Below, piece by piece: positions 1-6,230 of a DNA stretch of 7,402 nt (position 1 is the first letter of the stretch; each line of letters starts with the position of its first letter). The stretch lies in NCBI GenBank assembly GCA_937902905.1, contig CALELW010000263.1:1-7402 (forward strand), read 5' to 3'. Made by a program: the position numbers and the translations under genes. A model generated the notes under the pieces. The model was not told where the DNA came from. It saw only the letters and a list, made by a program, of their open reading frames with translations, and did no database searches. The DNA comes from an uncultured Clostridium sp. GTDB taxonomy: Bacteria; Bacillota; Clostridia; Lachnospirales; Lachnospiraceae.

Positions 1-1
1 G

Positions 2-189
2 GTAAAAGATGGGATGTCTGTGGTTGGAAAATATGAAAAGCATTTACAAGGGTAAGAGTTGTTGCTTTCATACTGAAAGCCTATGATACAGAACTTGCAG
101 AAAAGATAGTAATGATGGTAACGGAATCACCTTACCGTGTAGCCGTAGAAACCATAAGCAATTCCTGCGGAGTTTGTGATAATTGTTCG
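2..189 (+). pseudogene. Decayed coding remnant, possibly transposase-like (ISLre2/UPF0236-like)
   Basis: No intact ORF is present, but coding-like sequence is visible in two frames. Bases 2-52 read VKDGMSVVGKYEKHLQG and then stop. From base 37 the next frame reads RVVAFILKAYDTELAEKIV and then MMVTESPYRVAVETISNSCG, ending near base 170. The two pieces look like one protein split by a one-base frameshift around 45-60. The helix-rich stretch ending in SPYRVAVETISNSCG reminds me of the middle region of ISLre2-type (UPF0236) transposases, but this is recall and not a search. Sensible protein sequence ends where the inverted repeat at 172-387 begins, suggesting that the repeat interrupted or replaced the gene. 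The left end is cut by the window. It could instead be a remnant of an unrelated gene. Transposase identity is weakly supported; decay is better supported. Confidence 0.35.
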
Positions 190-387
190 CTGCTAGTTTC
201 TTTGGGGTCCAGTAATTTCGTAGAAAAGCTTTGTGACTCGTGGGTTTGAGTACGTCGGTATGTGGCACTGGTAGTTTCAGTGTCCATACCGCTACGCACT
301 CAATTAGTGAGAACGCCCACGAGACGCAAAGCTTTTCTGCGGAATTACGGAAACTAAAAAAAGTGCCAACGAACACTTGACACAAAC
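172..387. repeat. Large imperfect inverted repeat (MITE-like hairpin)
   Basis: The two halves pair over about 216 nt. Matched blocks are 172-178 with 381-387 (GTTTGTG/CACAAAC), 184-189 with 370-375, 194-200 with 350-356 (TAGTTTC/GAAACTA), 212-233 with 327-348 (22 nt, two pairs differing), 237-244 with 316-323 (CTCGTGGG/CCCACGAG), and 257-270 with 278-290 around a 7-nt tip. An 11-nt insertion at 201-211 bulges the left arm. No convincing reading frame lies inside; the minus-strand frame across it reads as the back of the hairpin. The size, symmetry and lack of coding suggest a non-autonomous mobile element or a structured transcript. I see no clear target-site duplication at its ends. Confidence 0.7.
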
Positions 388-403
388 AGGCCTATTTTCC
401 AAC

Positions 404-432
404 TTGACAGAACCAAACCTAAGCGATACAAT
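404..432 (+). promoter_or_regulatory. Sigma-A promoter of the padR operon
   Basis: A perfect -35 box TTGACA (404-409) is followed by exactly 17 nt and a -10 box TACAAT (427-432), one base from consensus. Transcription should start near 439. This is the strongest promoter in the window and it sits 39 bp upstream of the proposed padR start. A second TTGACA at 377-382, in the outer arm of the upstream inverted repeat, has no matching -10. Confidence 0.8.
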
Positions 433-433
433 G

Positions 434-452
434 TATTTAGTAATACTAAATA
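434..452. promoter_or_regulatory. Palindromic operator, probably bound by the PadR protein
   Basis: TATTTAGTAATACTAAATA is a perfect 9-bp inverted repeat around a single central A. It begins two bases after the -10 box and covers the expected transcription start, a classic position for repression by blocking polymerase. PadR-family regulators are dimeric winged-helix proteins that commonly repress their own operons through such palindromes. Assignment to the adjacent gene is inferred from position. Confidence 0.7.
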
Positions 453-455
453 GTT

Positions 456-473
456 AAGAGGTGAGGACATACG
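456..473 (+). promoter_or_regulatory. Ribosome binding site with apparent ACG start codon for padR
   Basis: AAGAGG (456-461) plus GTGAGG forms a good Shine-Dalgarno region. At 471-473, where an ATG is expected, the in-frame codon is ACG, followed by codons for ASFEQQLKKGVLEM, which is the usual PadR amino-terminus. An in-frame TGA at 462-464 prevents an earlier start. The next in-frame ATG is at 513 and has only a weak GGG upstream. Confidence 0.55.
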
Positions 474-512
474 GCGAGTTTTGAACAACAGTTAAAAAAG
501 GGTGTATTAGAG

Positions 513-812
513 ATGCTGGTTCTTGAACTTTTGGCAAAAAAGAGTATGTATGGGTATGAGATGATACAAACCTTGAAAGGGGCGAGCGAGGATTTTTTTG
601 CTTTAAAAGAAGGAACACTATATCCGATTCTATACCGCTTGGAGGACAATGATTTTGCAAAAAGCAGCTGGTCTGAGCCGAAAGACGGAAAGGCACCTAA
701 GAAATATTATGAAATAACAAAAAAAGGGCGGGAGAGACTTTTGTTTCAAAAGGAGCATTGGACTTTGTTTGAAAAGAAAGTGGATGAATTATTAAGGGGG
801 AACGGCAAATGA
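513..812 (+). CDS. PadR-family transcriptional regulator
   Basis: This is a small winged-helix DNA-binding protein of the PadR family, expected to repress its own operon. The ATG at 513 gives 99 residues (MLVLELLAKKSMYGYEMIQTL onward). The family core is clear: the first helix VLELL, the YGYEM turn, then KEGTLYPILYRLE, which is the recognition helix and wing of PadR proteins, and KYYEITKKGRE before the closing helix. Coding sequence typical of the family continues upstream in frame to 471, so the native protein is probably 113 residues starting at an ACG codon; the ATG start would cut off most of helix 1. Its stop overlaps the next gene's start (ATGA at 809-812), indicating translational coupling. 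A palindrome over the transcription start at 434-452 is the likely target. Family assignment is confident; the inducing signal is unknown. Confidence 0.9.
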   Translation: MLVLELLAKKSMYGYEMIQTLKGASEDFFALKEGTLYPILYRLEDNDFAKSSWSEPKDGKAPKKYYEITKKGRERLLFQKEHWTLFEKKVDELLRGNGK

Positions 813-1462
813 CAGAACAACAATTTTTACGACAGATAAAGCGGCTCCTGCATTGCAAAGCGGACAAAAAACGAGAGATACTGCGCCAGCTTGAGTCAGA
901 CATTGCGAGTGCGAAAGAAGGTGGAAGGAGCTGGGAGGAGATAAGGCAGGAGTGGGGCACACCGGAGCAGTTTGTTAGTGAGTTTAACGAAGATGGACGG
1001 GGCATACAAAAGGGAAAAAGAATTTTAATTGGCTGCGTGGCAGTGCTTGTTTTATTTGCTTGTGTGGCAGCAGGTGTTTGGTTTGCACACTCGCACGAAA
1101 AAAACGGCGAACAGCAGTTGGCAAAGAATGTTGAAACTCAGAAAATCGAGAAAATTCCTGATGTTGTACGAGAGGCAATTACCGATTTTTCGGATGATGC
1201 ATATGAAAAATTTATCGCTCGGTGTGATGCGAAAATGCAGGCGGCATTTTCTAAGAAAAATTGGGAAGATGCACAAAAAATAGCTTCATCACAGATGATT
1301 GAAAAAGCAGAAAATGAGAAGTTATTAAGTGTGACACAAACCACTCAGGCAGGACAGGATTTGAAGGTTTATCAGGTGGCTGTTGACTATGGCAAGCGTC
1401 AGATTGTGTATACGATTTCTCTGGATACAGAAAATTTAATTGCTGGATTTTATTTTAAATAA
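809..1462 (+). CDS. HAAS-like/DUF3887-like single-pass membrane protein
   Basis: The protein has 217 residues. Residues 1-65 resemble the short cytoplasmic HAAS/DUF1700-type helical domain that is commonly encoded next to PadR regulators: QQFLRQIKRLL, then REILRQLESDI, and a W-G-TPEQFVSEF end. A hydrophobic helix at about 71-93 follows. The outer part, about 118-217, has the look of DUF3887 (helical first half, then the strands LKVYQVAVDYG, QIVYTISLD and LIAGFYFK). No catalytic motif is visible. Its ATG overlaps the padR stop by four bases, with GGGGG at 796-800 as ribosome binding site. In related operons such proteins are thought to work with the PadR regulator in envelope-related responses; that role is inference here. 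Domain names come from pattern recognition and not from a search. Confidence 0.8.
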   Translation: MTEQQFLRQIKRLLHCKADKKREILRQLESDIASAKEGGRSWEEIRQEWGTPEQFVSEFNEDGRGIQKGKRILIGCVAVLVLFACVAAGVWFAHSHEKNGEQQLAKNVETQKIEKIPDVVREAITDFSDDAYEKFIARCDAKMQAAFSKKNWEDAQKIASSQMIEKAENEKLLSVTQTTQAGQDLKVYQVAVDYGKRQIVYTISLDTENLIAGFYFK

Positions 1463-1476
1463 CGGGGGGTGTTTGT

Positions 1477-1791
1477 ATGGAATGGCATGGAGCAATAGCA
1501 ATTTATGTGATTAGTACGCTGGCACTTATTATAAGTGCAGTTCATACGGCGGTAACAAGTCAGGAAAAAGGAACCTTAATGAATGGCTTCGAACTGGAAA
1601 AAAATCTGGATGAGAAAAAATACAGGCAGGTAAAAACACTGCTTCTTGCGCTGCAGTGTTTCCTGTTAATTTTATATGTTGTTTTATTTATTTTCTTCCG
1701 TCACTATCTGGTGGCACTAATCGGTTTGTTTTTCTGCGCAATTCTGCCATTTGCCCTTACGCTTTTGGCGGTTCCGAAAAATCAGGATTAG
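1477..1791 (+). CDS. Small three-helix membrane protein of unknown function
   Basis: The protein has 104 residues and I do not recognise its family. Three hydrophobic helices are evident at about 5-25, 53-74 and 76-98. A charged loop (about 28-52, containing FELEKNLDEKKYRQVK) separates the first from the second, and only a short FRHY turn separates the last two. A G-rich ribosome binding site (GGGGGGTG just after base 1463) precedes the ATG. The gap to the upstream gene is 14 bp, so it is the third gene of the padR operon and probably works with the HAAS-like membrane protein. Its last 35 bp overlap the 3' end of the convergent araC-type gene. No terminator can be seen between the two. Confidence 0.75.
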   Translation: MEWHGAIAIYVISTLALIISAVHTAVTSQEKGTLMNGFELEKNLDEKKYRQVKTLLLALQCFLLILYVVLFIFFRHYLVALIGLFFCAILPFALTLLAVPKNQD

Positions 1792-2629
1792 TGTGTGACT
1801 GCTGATACTTTCTTGGCGATAATCCCAGATGATTATGGAAACAGCGTGAAAAATTGGAATAGTTCTGGAAGCCGCATAAGAAACAGACATCGTTTGGCAA
1901 ATGCCCCTTTTGCAGTAATTCTTTTGCGTAGGAAATTCGTTTTAAAAGGATGAACTGCTTAATTGTATATCCGCTGAAACGCTGGAATACGCGGGTTAAG
2001 TAGTCGGCATTGTGGTGAAAATGCACTGCTAACTGCGAGACGGTTAAGGTATCCGTAAAGTTTTTATCAATATAGTCATAAATTTGGGAAACGAGAGGTG
2101 GGATAGGATTGGAAAAAGAAGGTGCACTTAGGACAGCTTTTTCCTGATTTAACATTACTAAAATCTGACTTAAAAGTGCTGTACACAAAACATCCCAGCC
2201 ATAGGCACGTTTTGACAGGCACTGTTCCAGTTCTCTACAGCTGGATAATATTTTTTGAAACCTATCCTGTGCCGGATGGAGCAGAGGAAGCGAGGCGCGC
2301 CCACGAAAAAAGCAGGAGGCCAGATTTGTATTTACGGTATTCAATTTTTCTAACTGTTCATGAGGAATGGCAATTAAAAAGCGGTCATATGCTTTATCCT
2401 GAAGAGGCATGGTGCGGTGAAACGCACCTGGCGGGCAGCAGACAATATCGCCCGGTTCAAGAATTTTGCCATCATTTTCAACAAAAAAGGAAGCGTGGCC
2501 TCCTATGAAAACCAAAATTTCATATCCATCGTGGCAGTGATAGGGCGTCGTATCATCCGTATTCCAACTATTTGTTTTGTGTTCGCAAATCAACGTTTCA
2601 TTTAATTCTGAAAAAAATGAATGAGCCAT
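1757..2629 (-). CDS. AraC-family transcriptional regulator with cupin sensor domain
   Basis: This 290-residue regulator is transcribed away from the GH115 gene and probably activates it. Residues 1-150 form a cupin-like ligand-binding domain: YHCHDGYEI at 30-38 supplies H31, H33 and E37, and EPGDIVCCPPGAFH at 58-71 ends in a further His. Residues 180-279 are a typical AraC DNA-binding domain with two helix-turn-helix units: LTVSQLAVHFHHNADYLTRV (195-214) and the second around NDVCFLCGFQNYSNFSRCFH (246-265). It ends with the family signature LGLSPRKYQ. The start is fixed by GGAGGTG (complement of 2635-2641) five bases upstream of the ATG. Cupin-AraC proteins next to glycoside hydrolases usually sense a sugar or oligosaccharide; an acidic xylo-oligosaccharide is the obvious guess, which the sequence cannot confirm. 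Confidence 0.93.
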   Translation of the reverse strand: MAHSFFSELNETLICEHKTNSWNTDDTTPYHCHDGYEILVFIGGHASFFVENDGKILEPGDIVCCPPGAFHRTMPLQDKAYDRFLIAIPHEQLEKLNTVNTNLASCFFRGRASLPLLHPAQDRFQKILSSCRELEQCLSKRAYGWDVLCTALLSQILVMLNQEKAVLSAPSFSNPIPPLVSQIYDYIDKNFTDTLTVSQLAVHFHHNADYLTRVFQRFSGYTIKQFILLKRISYAKELLQKGHLPNDVCFLCGFQNYSNFSRCFHNHLGLSPRKYQQSHTNPDFSEPPKA

Positions 2630-2666
2630 ATAATCACCTCCGGCAAATTTATTTCAATAAGTAGGA

Positions 2667-2708
2667 TTTTGCAATGTTTATGTATGAATCTATGTATTTA
2701 TTGCAAAA
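2667..2708. promoter_or_regulatory. Inverted-repeat operator between the AraC regulator and GH115
   Basis: TTTTGCAAT (2667-2675) and ATTGCAAAA (2700-2708) form a perfect 9-bp inverted repeat. The gap is 24 nt and the arms are 33 bp apart centre to centre, close to three helical turns, so both lie on one face of the DNA. The right arm covers the -35 region of the GH115 promoter. A direct repeat TATGTAT (2679-2685, 2691-2697) lies between the arms. The likely ligand is the adjacent AraC protein, by position. The same region must also hold the minus-strand promoter of the regulator, for which I see no convincing box pair. Confidence 0.6.
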
Positions 2709-2714
2709 ACAGGA

Positions 2715-2723
2715 TGCTATAAT
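2715..2723 (+). promoter_or_regulatory. Extended -10 promoter of the GH115 gene
   Basis: TGCTATAAT combines a TGn extension with a perfect TATAAT at 2718-2723. The expected -35 position (2695-2700, TATTTA) is poor, typical of an activator-dependent promoter. The start point should be near 2730, leaving about 44 nt of leader before the ATG, which is served by GGAGG at 2761-2765. Confidence 0.65.
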
Positions 2724-2773
2724 TTTACTATAGAATTGAAAGGATGACAAGAAGTTGTTAGGAGGTCAGGAAT

Positions 2774-5629
2774 ATGGTAAATGTAGTAATCAATCAAGAG
2801 ATTGAGTTTTTGGAGGAAAAAAGTGCGTGGCAGGGCGTGAAACGAGTGGCGGGCTATGTAAGAAATGATATGGAAAAGGTTTTTGGAAAAAAGCCGGCTA
2901 TTTGTGAGGATGGCAGCCCGAAAAGCCAGACGGTTGTTTTGTATGGAACCATTGGGAAAAGTAAAAGATTAGATATGTTGGAAAGTGCGGGGAAATTGGA
3001 CTTGTCGGGTGTTCGCCAAAAGAGAGAAGTGTATTTATTTCAAGTTGTGGAAAACCCGATGGAGGGAGTCAAATCCGCGCTTGTGATTGCAGGAAGTGAC
3101 AAACGAGGAACGATTTACGGGTTGTTTCATTTATCGGAAAAATTGGGCGTATCACCACTTGTCAACTGGAATCATGTGCTGCCAAAACGCAGAGAATATG
3201 TGGTTTTGACAGAGAAAGATTCTTTTGTTTCAAAGGAACCGTCCGTGAAATACCGTGGATTTTTTATTAACGATGAGTGGCCGGCATTTGGCACTTGGGC
3301 AGATAAGCATTTTGGAGGAATTAATGCAGCGTGTTACGAGTGTGTGTTTGAACTGCTCCTTCGATTAAAGGGAAATTATTTGTGGCCTGCCATGTGGGCG
3401 TCCAATTTTAATCTGGATGGTCCGGGTTTAAAAAGTGCTGAGTTAGCGGATGAATTAGGCGTTGTTATGGGAACATCCCACCATGAGCCGTGTATGCGGG
3501 CGGGTGCGGAATACGGAAAAATGCGAGGGAAAGATTCGCCATATGGTGACGCATGGAGTTTTCTTACGAATGAAGATGGAATTACGAATTTTTGGCGGGA
3601 CGGACTGATTCGCAACCGCTCTTTTGAAAATGTAATTACGATGGGAATGCGCGGTGAAAATGACACGGCAATTCTCGGTGCAGATGCAACAATGGAGGAC
3701 AATGTCAATCTTTTGCGCCGTGTGTTAAAGACGCAGAATCAGTTAATAAGAGAAACAATCAATGAAAACTTGGATAATGTTCCGCGCATGATGGTACTTT
3801 TTACGGAGGTTGAGGCATTCTTTTATGGGGATGAAAAAACAAAAGGATTGTTGGATGAACCGGAATTAGAGGGCGTGACACTGATGCTTAGCGATAATAA
3901 TCAGGGTGCAGCGCGCACATTGCCGACAAGAGCGATGCGAAATCACAAGGGTGGTTACGGAATGTATTATCATATGGATATGCATGGTGGACCGATGGCG
4001 TTTGAGTGGATTGGTTCAACGTATCTGCCAAAATTGTGGGAGCAGATGACCGCAGCGTATGAATTTGGTGTTCAGGAAATCTGGATTACAAACATTGGAG
4101 ATATCGGAACACAGGAATATGGTCTTTCCTTTTTTCTGGATTTGGCATATGATATTGGCAAATGGGGTGGAAGGGATGCAGCAATTACAAAAGAATATAC
4201 GAAGAAGTGGCTGCGGACACAGTTCGCTGCCTGCTTTGAGGAAAGCATGCTTTCACGGATGACAGAAGCCTTATGGGATTATAACCGGCTGCTGGCAAGG
4301 AGAAAACATGAAGTCATGAATGAGCGGGTATACCATCCGGTACATTTTTTTGAAGCGGAGGATGTTTTGAGGTGTTGTGAAAAACTGCTCAACACAGCAA
4401 AAGAGGCACGAAGAGCATGCCCAAAGGAAATGTTAGGTGCGTTTGTTTCCTTATTTTATTTTCCGGTATGCGGTACAGCAAACTTGATGAAAATGTGGAT
4501 TCTTGCCGGGCGCAATCAACTCTATGCCAAGCAAAACCGCATGGAAGCGAATGATTTGGCAGATGAGATTTTAGCATGTATTAAAGTGGATAAGGAGTAT
4601 GTAAAAGATTATCACGAAATTGACGATGGCGCTTTTTATGGCTTTGGTTTATCCAAACATATTGGATTCCGTGATGAAAACTGGAACGATGAAAACTGCC
4701 AGTATCCGCTCCGCACTTATGTGTATCCGGCAGATGAGCCGAGGATGATTGTAGCAAAGGAAAATGATGAGCACTATCTCACAGGTGGTTTCTGGTGCGA
4801 GCGTCCGCTTGTCTGGCGGGATGCCATGAGAAAGGATGTATCAGAAATAGCCTTTGAAATTGCCTGTGGCAGTGAAAAAGAAGTCCAATATGAAATTCAT
4901 ACGGATTGCCCGTGGCTTCATTTTTCTAAAAAACAGGGAACCGTTGCTAAGATAGAACGTATTACGGTTACAATTGACAAATCGCAGTTAAAGGGAAAAG
5001 AGACAGGCAAATTTTTTGTGAAAAATGTCGGGTATGGTGAGGCAGAAATCCATATTGAGGCAGAAGAAAAAAAGAAGTGTCCATCCGGATATTTTCTTGG
5101 GGATAATGGATGTGTGGCGATGGATGCCGGTCACTACACAGCGAAAAAAGATGTAAAAGATGCTGGATTTATAACCCTTTCTCCGTATGGCAGAACGGAC
5201 ACGGCGGTAAAAGTATATCCTGTGACAAAGGATTTTTACGGGGAAAATGACCGCCCATGGGTTGCCTATGATTTTTATGTGCCGGAAGGCGGTGAGTACA
5301 ACCTACGTTTTTATCTGGCACCAACAACTCCGGTGACGAATGAGAGCAGGCAGTATCTTGGATTTTCATTGAACGAGGGAAATGTGAAAATAATCAATAC
5401 GGTGAAAGAAGAGAACAAGCCGTTTTTCTTGAGTGCCCAGTGGCAGCAGGAAGCTTATGAGCAGATTAAAATTACAGAGACAACGACTATATGCAAAAAG
5501 GGTTGCAACCGCCTTTATTTTTACGGCATGAGCCCGGCGATTGTTTTGGAACGGATTGTGTTATGGGAAAAAGACAAGGAACTTCCAGAATCCTATTTGG
5601 GTCCAACTGAAAGTTTTTTTGAAAAATAA
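2774..5629 (+). CDS. GH115 family xylan alpha-1,2-glucuronidase
   Basis: The protein has 951 residues, the usual length for glycoside hydrolase family 115. Members remove (4-O-methyl-)glucuronic acid from xylan backbones or oligosaccharides. Residues 1-155 form the N-terminal domain. The catalytic barrel runs from about 156 to 490 with conserved-looking blocks: YRGFFINDEW (160-169), LKGNYLWPAMW (198-208), MGTSHHEP (232-239), LFTEVEAF (E345, E347), LMLSDNNQG (D374), YYHMDMHGG (398-406) and WITNIGDIGTQEYG (from W437). A helical segment (about 490-620), a beta-rich part and a C-terminal domain (about 783-951, from MDAGHYTA) follow. I cannot assign the catalytic acids with certainty. There is no signal peptide, so it should act in the cytoplasm on imported acidic xylo-oligosaccharides; no transporter lies in the window. 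The gene stands alone behind an AraC-type operator and an extended -10 promoter. Confidence 0.95.
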   Translation: MVNVVINQEIEFLEEKSAWQGVKRVAGYVRNDMEKVFGKKPAICEDGSPKSQTVVLYGTIGKSKRLDMLESAGKLDLSGVRQKREVYLFQVVENPMEGVKSALVIAGSDKRGTIYGLFHLSEKLGVSPLVNWNHVLPKRREYVVLTEKDSFVSKEPSVKYRGFFINDEWPAFGTWADKHFGGINAACYECVFELLLRLKGNYLWPAMWASNFNLDGPGLKSAELADELGVVMGTSHHEPCMRAGAEYGKMRGKDSPYGDAWSFLTNEDGITNFWRDGLIRNRSFENVITMGMRGENDTAILGADATMEDNVNLLRRVLKTQNQLIRETINENLDNVPRMMVLFTEVEAFFYGDEKTKGLLDEPELEGVTLMLSDNNQGAARTLPTRAMRNHKGGYGMYYHMDMHGGPMAFEWIGSTYLPKLWEQMTAAYEFGVQEIWITNIGDIGTQEYGLSFFLDLAYDIGKWGGRDAAITKEYTKKWLRTQFAACFEESMLSRMTEALWDYNRLLARRKHEVMNERVYHPVHFFEAEDVLRCCEKLLNTAKEARRACPKEMLGAFVSLFYFPVCGTANLMKMWILAGRNQLYAKQNRMEANDLADEILACIKVDKEYVKDYHEIDDGAFYGFGLSKHIGFRDENWNDENCQYPLRTYVYPADEPRMIVAKENDEHYLTGGFWCERPLVWRDAMRKDVSEIAFEIACGSEKEVQYEIHTDCPWLHFSKKQGTVAKIERITVTIDKSQLKGKETGKFFVKNVGYGEAEIHIEAEEKKKCPSGYFLGDNGCVAMDAGHYTAKKDVKDAGFITLSPYGRTDTAVKVYPVTKDFYGENDRPWVAYDFYVPEGGEYNLRFYLAPTTPVTNESRQYLGFSLNEGNVKIINTVKEENKPFFLSAQWQQEAYEQIKITETTTICKKGCNRLYFYGMSPAIVLERIVLWEKDKELPESYLGPTESFFEK

Positions 5630-5673
5630 GAAAAAAACTCGACGCAAATCCATTGCCAATTGTATATTAAGTG

Positions 5674-5682
5674 AAAGGAGGG
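5674..5682 (+). promoter_or_regulatory. Ribosome binding site fixing the sigma-factor start
   Basis: AAAGGAGGG at 5674-5682 is a very strong Shine-Dalgarno, six bases before GTG at 5689. The earlier in-frame GTG at 5671 overlaps this site and has none of its own, so 5689 is the better start. Confidence 0.8.
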
Positions 5683-5688
5683 ATAAAA

Positions 5689-6228
5689 GTGGAACATTCT
5701 TTATACGACGTCGATAAGGAAGCGAGATTTCAAAAGGTATACGATTCTTATATGCAGGATGTGTACCGGCTTTGCTTTTCGTATATGAAAAATAAGATGG
5801 ATACGGAGGATGCCGTGCAGGAAACTTTTTGCCGCTTTTATCAGGCAATGGAGCACGTGAAAGAGGAAGAACATGTAAAAGGGTGGCTTCTTGTCACAGC
5901 AGGAAATGTCTGTAAAAATATTTTGAAGCATTGGTGGCGGAAAAATCGAAGCTGGCAGGAAAATGAGGAGACAAAAGGGCGTTATGATGAATATGAAATT
6001 GAAATGCTTGAACTTGTGTTAAATCTCCCGGTGAAATACAAAACCGTTGTGTATCTTTATTATTACGAGGGCTGCAATAGTGTGCAGATTGCAAAATTAT
6101 TGAAAAAGCCGGAATCTACGATACGAACGTATTTGCAGAAAGCAAAGAAATTGTTGAAACAGGAATTGAATGAAGGAAATGCTGTCGAAGTTAATCGAGG
6201 CAGTGTATATCAGACCAGGGAGGAATAG
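5689..6228 (+). CDS. ECF (sigma-70 family) RNA polymerase sigma factor
   Basis: The protein has 179 residues from GTG 5689, chosen because AAAGGAGGG lies six bases upstream. Region 2 spans about 14-82: VYDSYMQDVYRLCFSYMKN (17-35) is helix 2.1/2.2 and DTEDAVQETFCRFY (38-51) is the typical region ending 2.2-2.3. Region 4 is at about 107-160, with LNLPVKYKTVVYLYYYEG followed by the helix-turn-helix SVQIAKLLKKPESTIRTYL (131-149). There is no region 1 or 3, as expected for an extracytoplasmic-function sigma. The next gene starts two bases after the stop and encodes a membrane protein that fits an anti-sigma role. It lies 59 bp downstream of GH115 with no clear terminator, so read-through is possible. 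A weak TATATT at 5663-5668 without a good -35 is the only local promoter candidate. Confidence 0.93.
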   Translation: MEHSLYDVDKEARFQKVYDSYMQDVYRLCFSYMKNKMDTEDAVQETFCRFYQAMEHVKEEEHVKGWLLVTAGNVCKNILKHWWRKNRSWQENEETKGRYDEYEIEMLELVLNLPVKYKTVVYLYYYEGCNSVQIAKLLKKPESTIRTYLQKAKKLLKQELNEGNAVEVNRGSVYQTREE

Positions 6229-6230
6229 AA

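Noticed and set aside
377..382. TTGACA as a second padR promoter
   Set aside because: No -10-like hexamer lies 16-18 nt downstream; it falls in the outer arm of the inverted repeat.
68..385. Minus-strand 105-codon reading frame
   Set aside because: It runs through the large inverted repeat and the back of the coding remnant, has no ribosome binding site, and its translation resembles no protein I know.
2122..2508. Plus-strand 128-codon frame inside the araC-type gene
   Set aside because: It is entirely antisense to a clear AraC-family protein with strong domain signatures; a shadow frame.
2640..2773. Catabolite-repression (cre) site in the GH115 intergenic region
   Set aside because: I found no sequence close enough to the cre consensus to support one.
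5612..5639. AGTTTTTTT / AAAAAAACT inverted repeat around the GH115 stop, considered as a terminator
   Set aside because: The stem is almost all A-T with a 10-nt loop and no T-run follows, so it should be too weak to terminate transcription.
5671..5688. GTG at 5671 as the start of the sigma factor
   Set aside because: It overlaps the strong AAAGGAGGG site that correctly serves the GTG at 5689, and has no ribosome binding site of its own.
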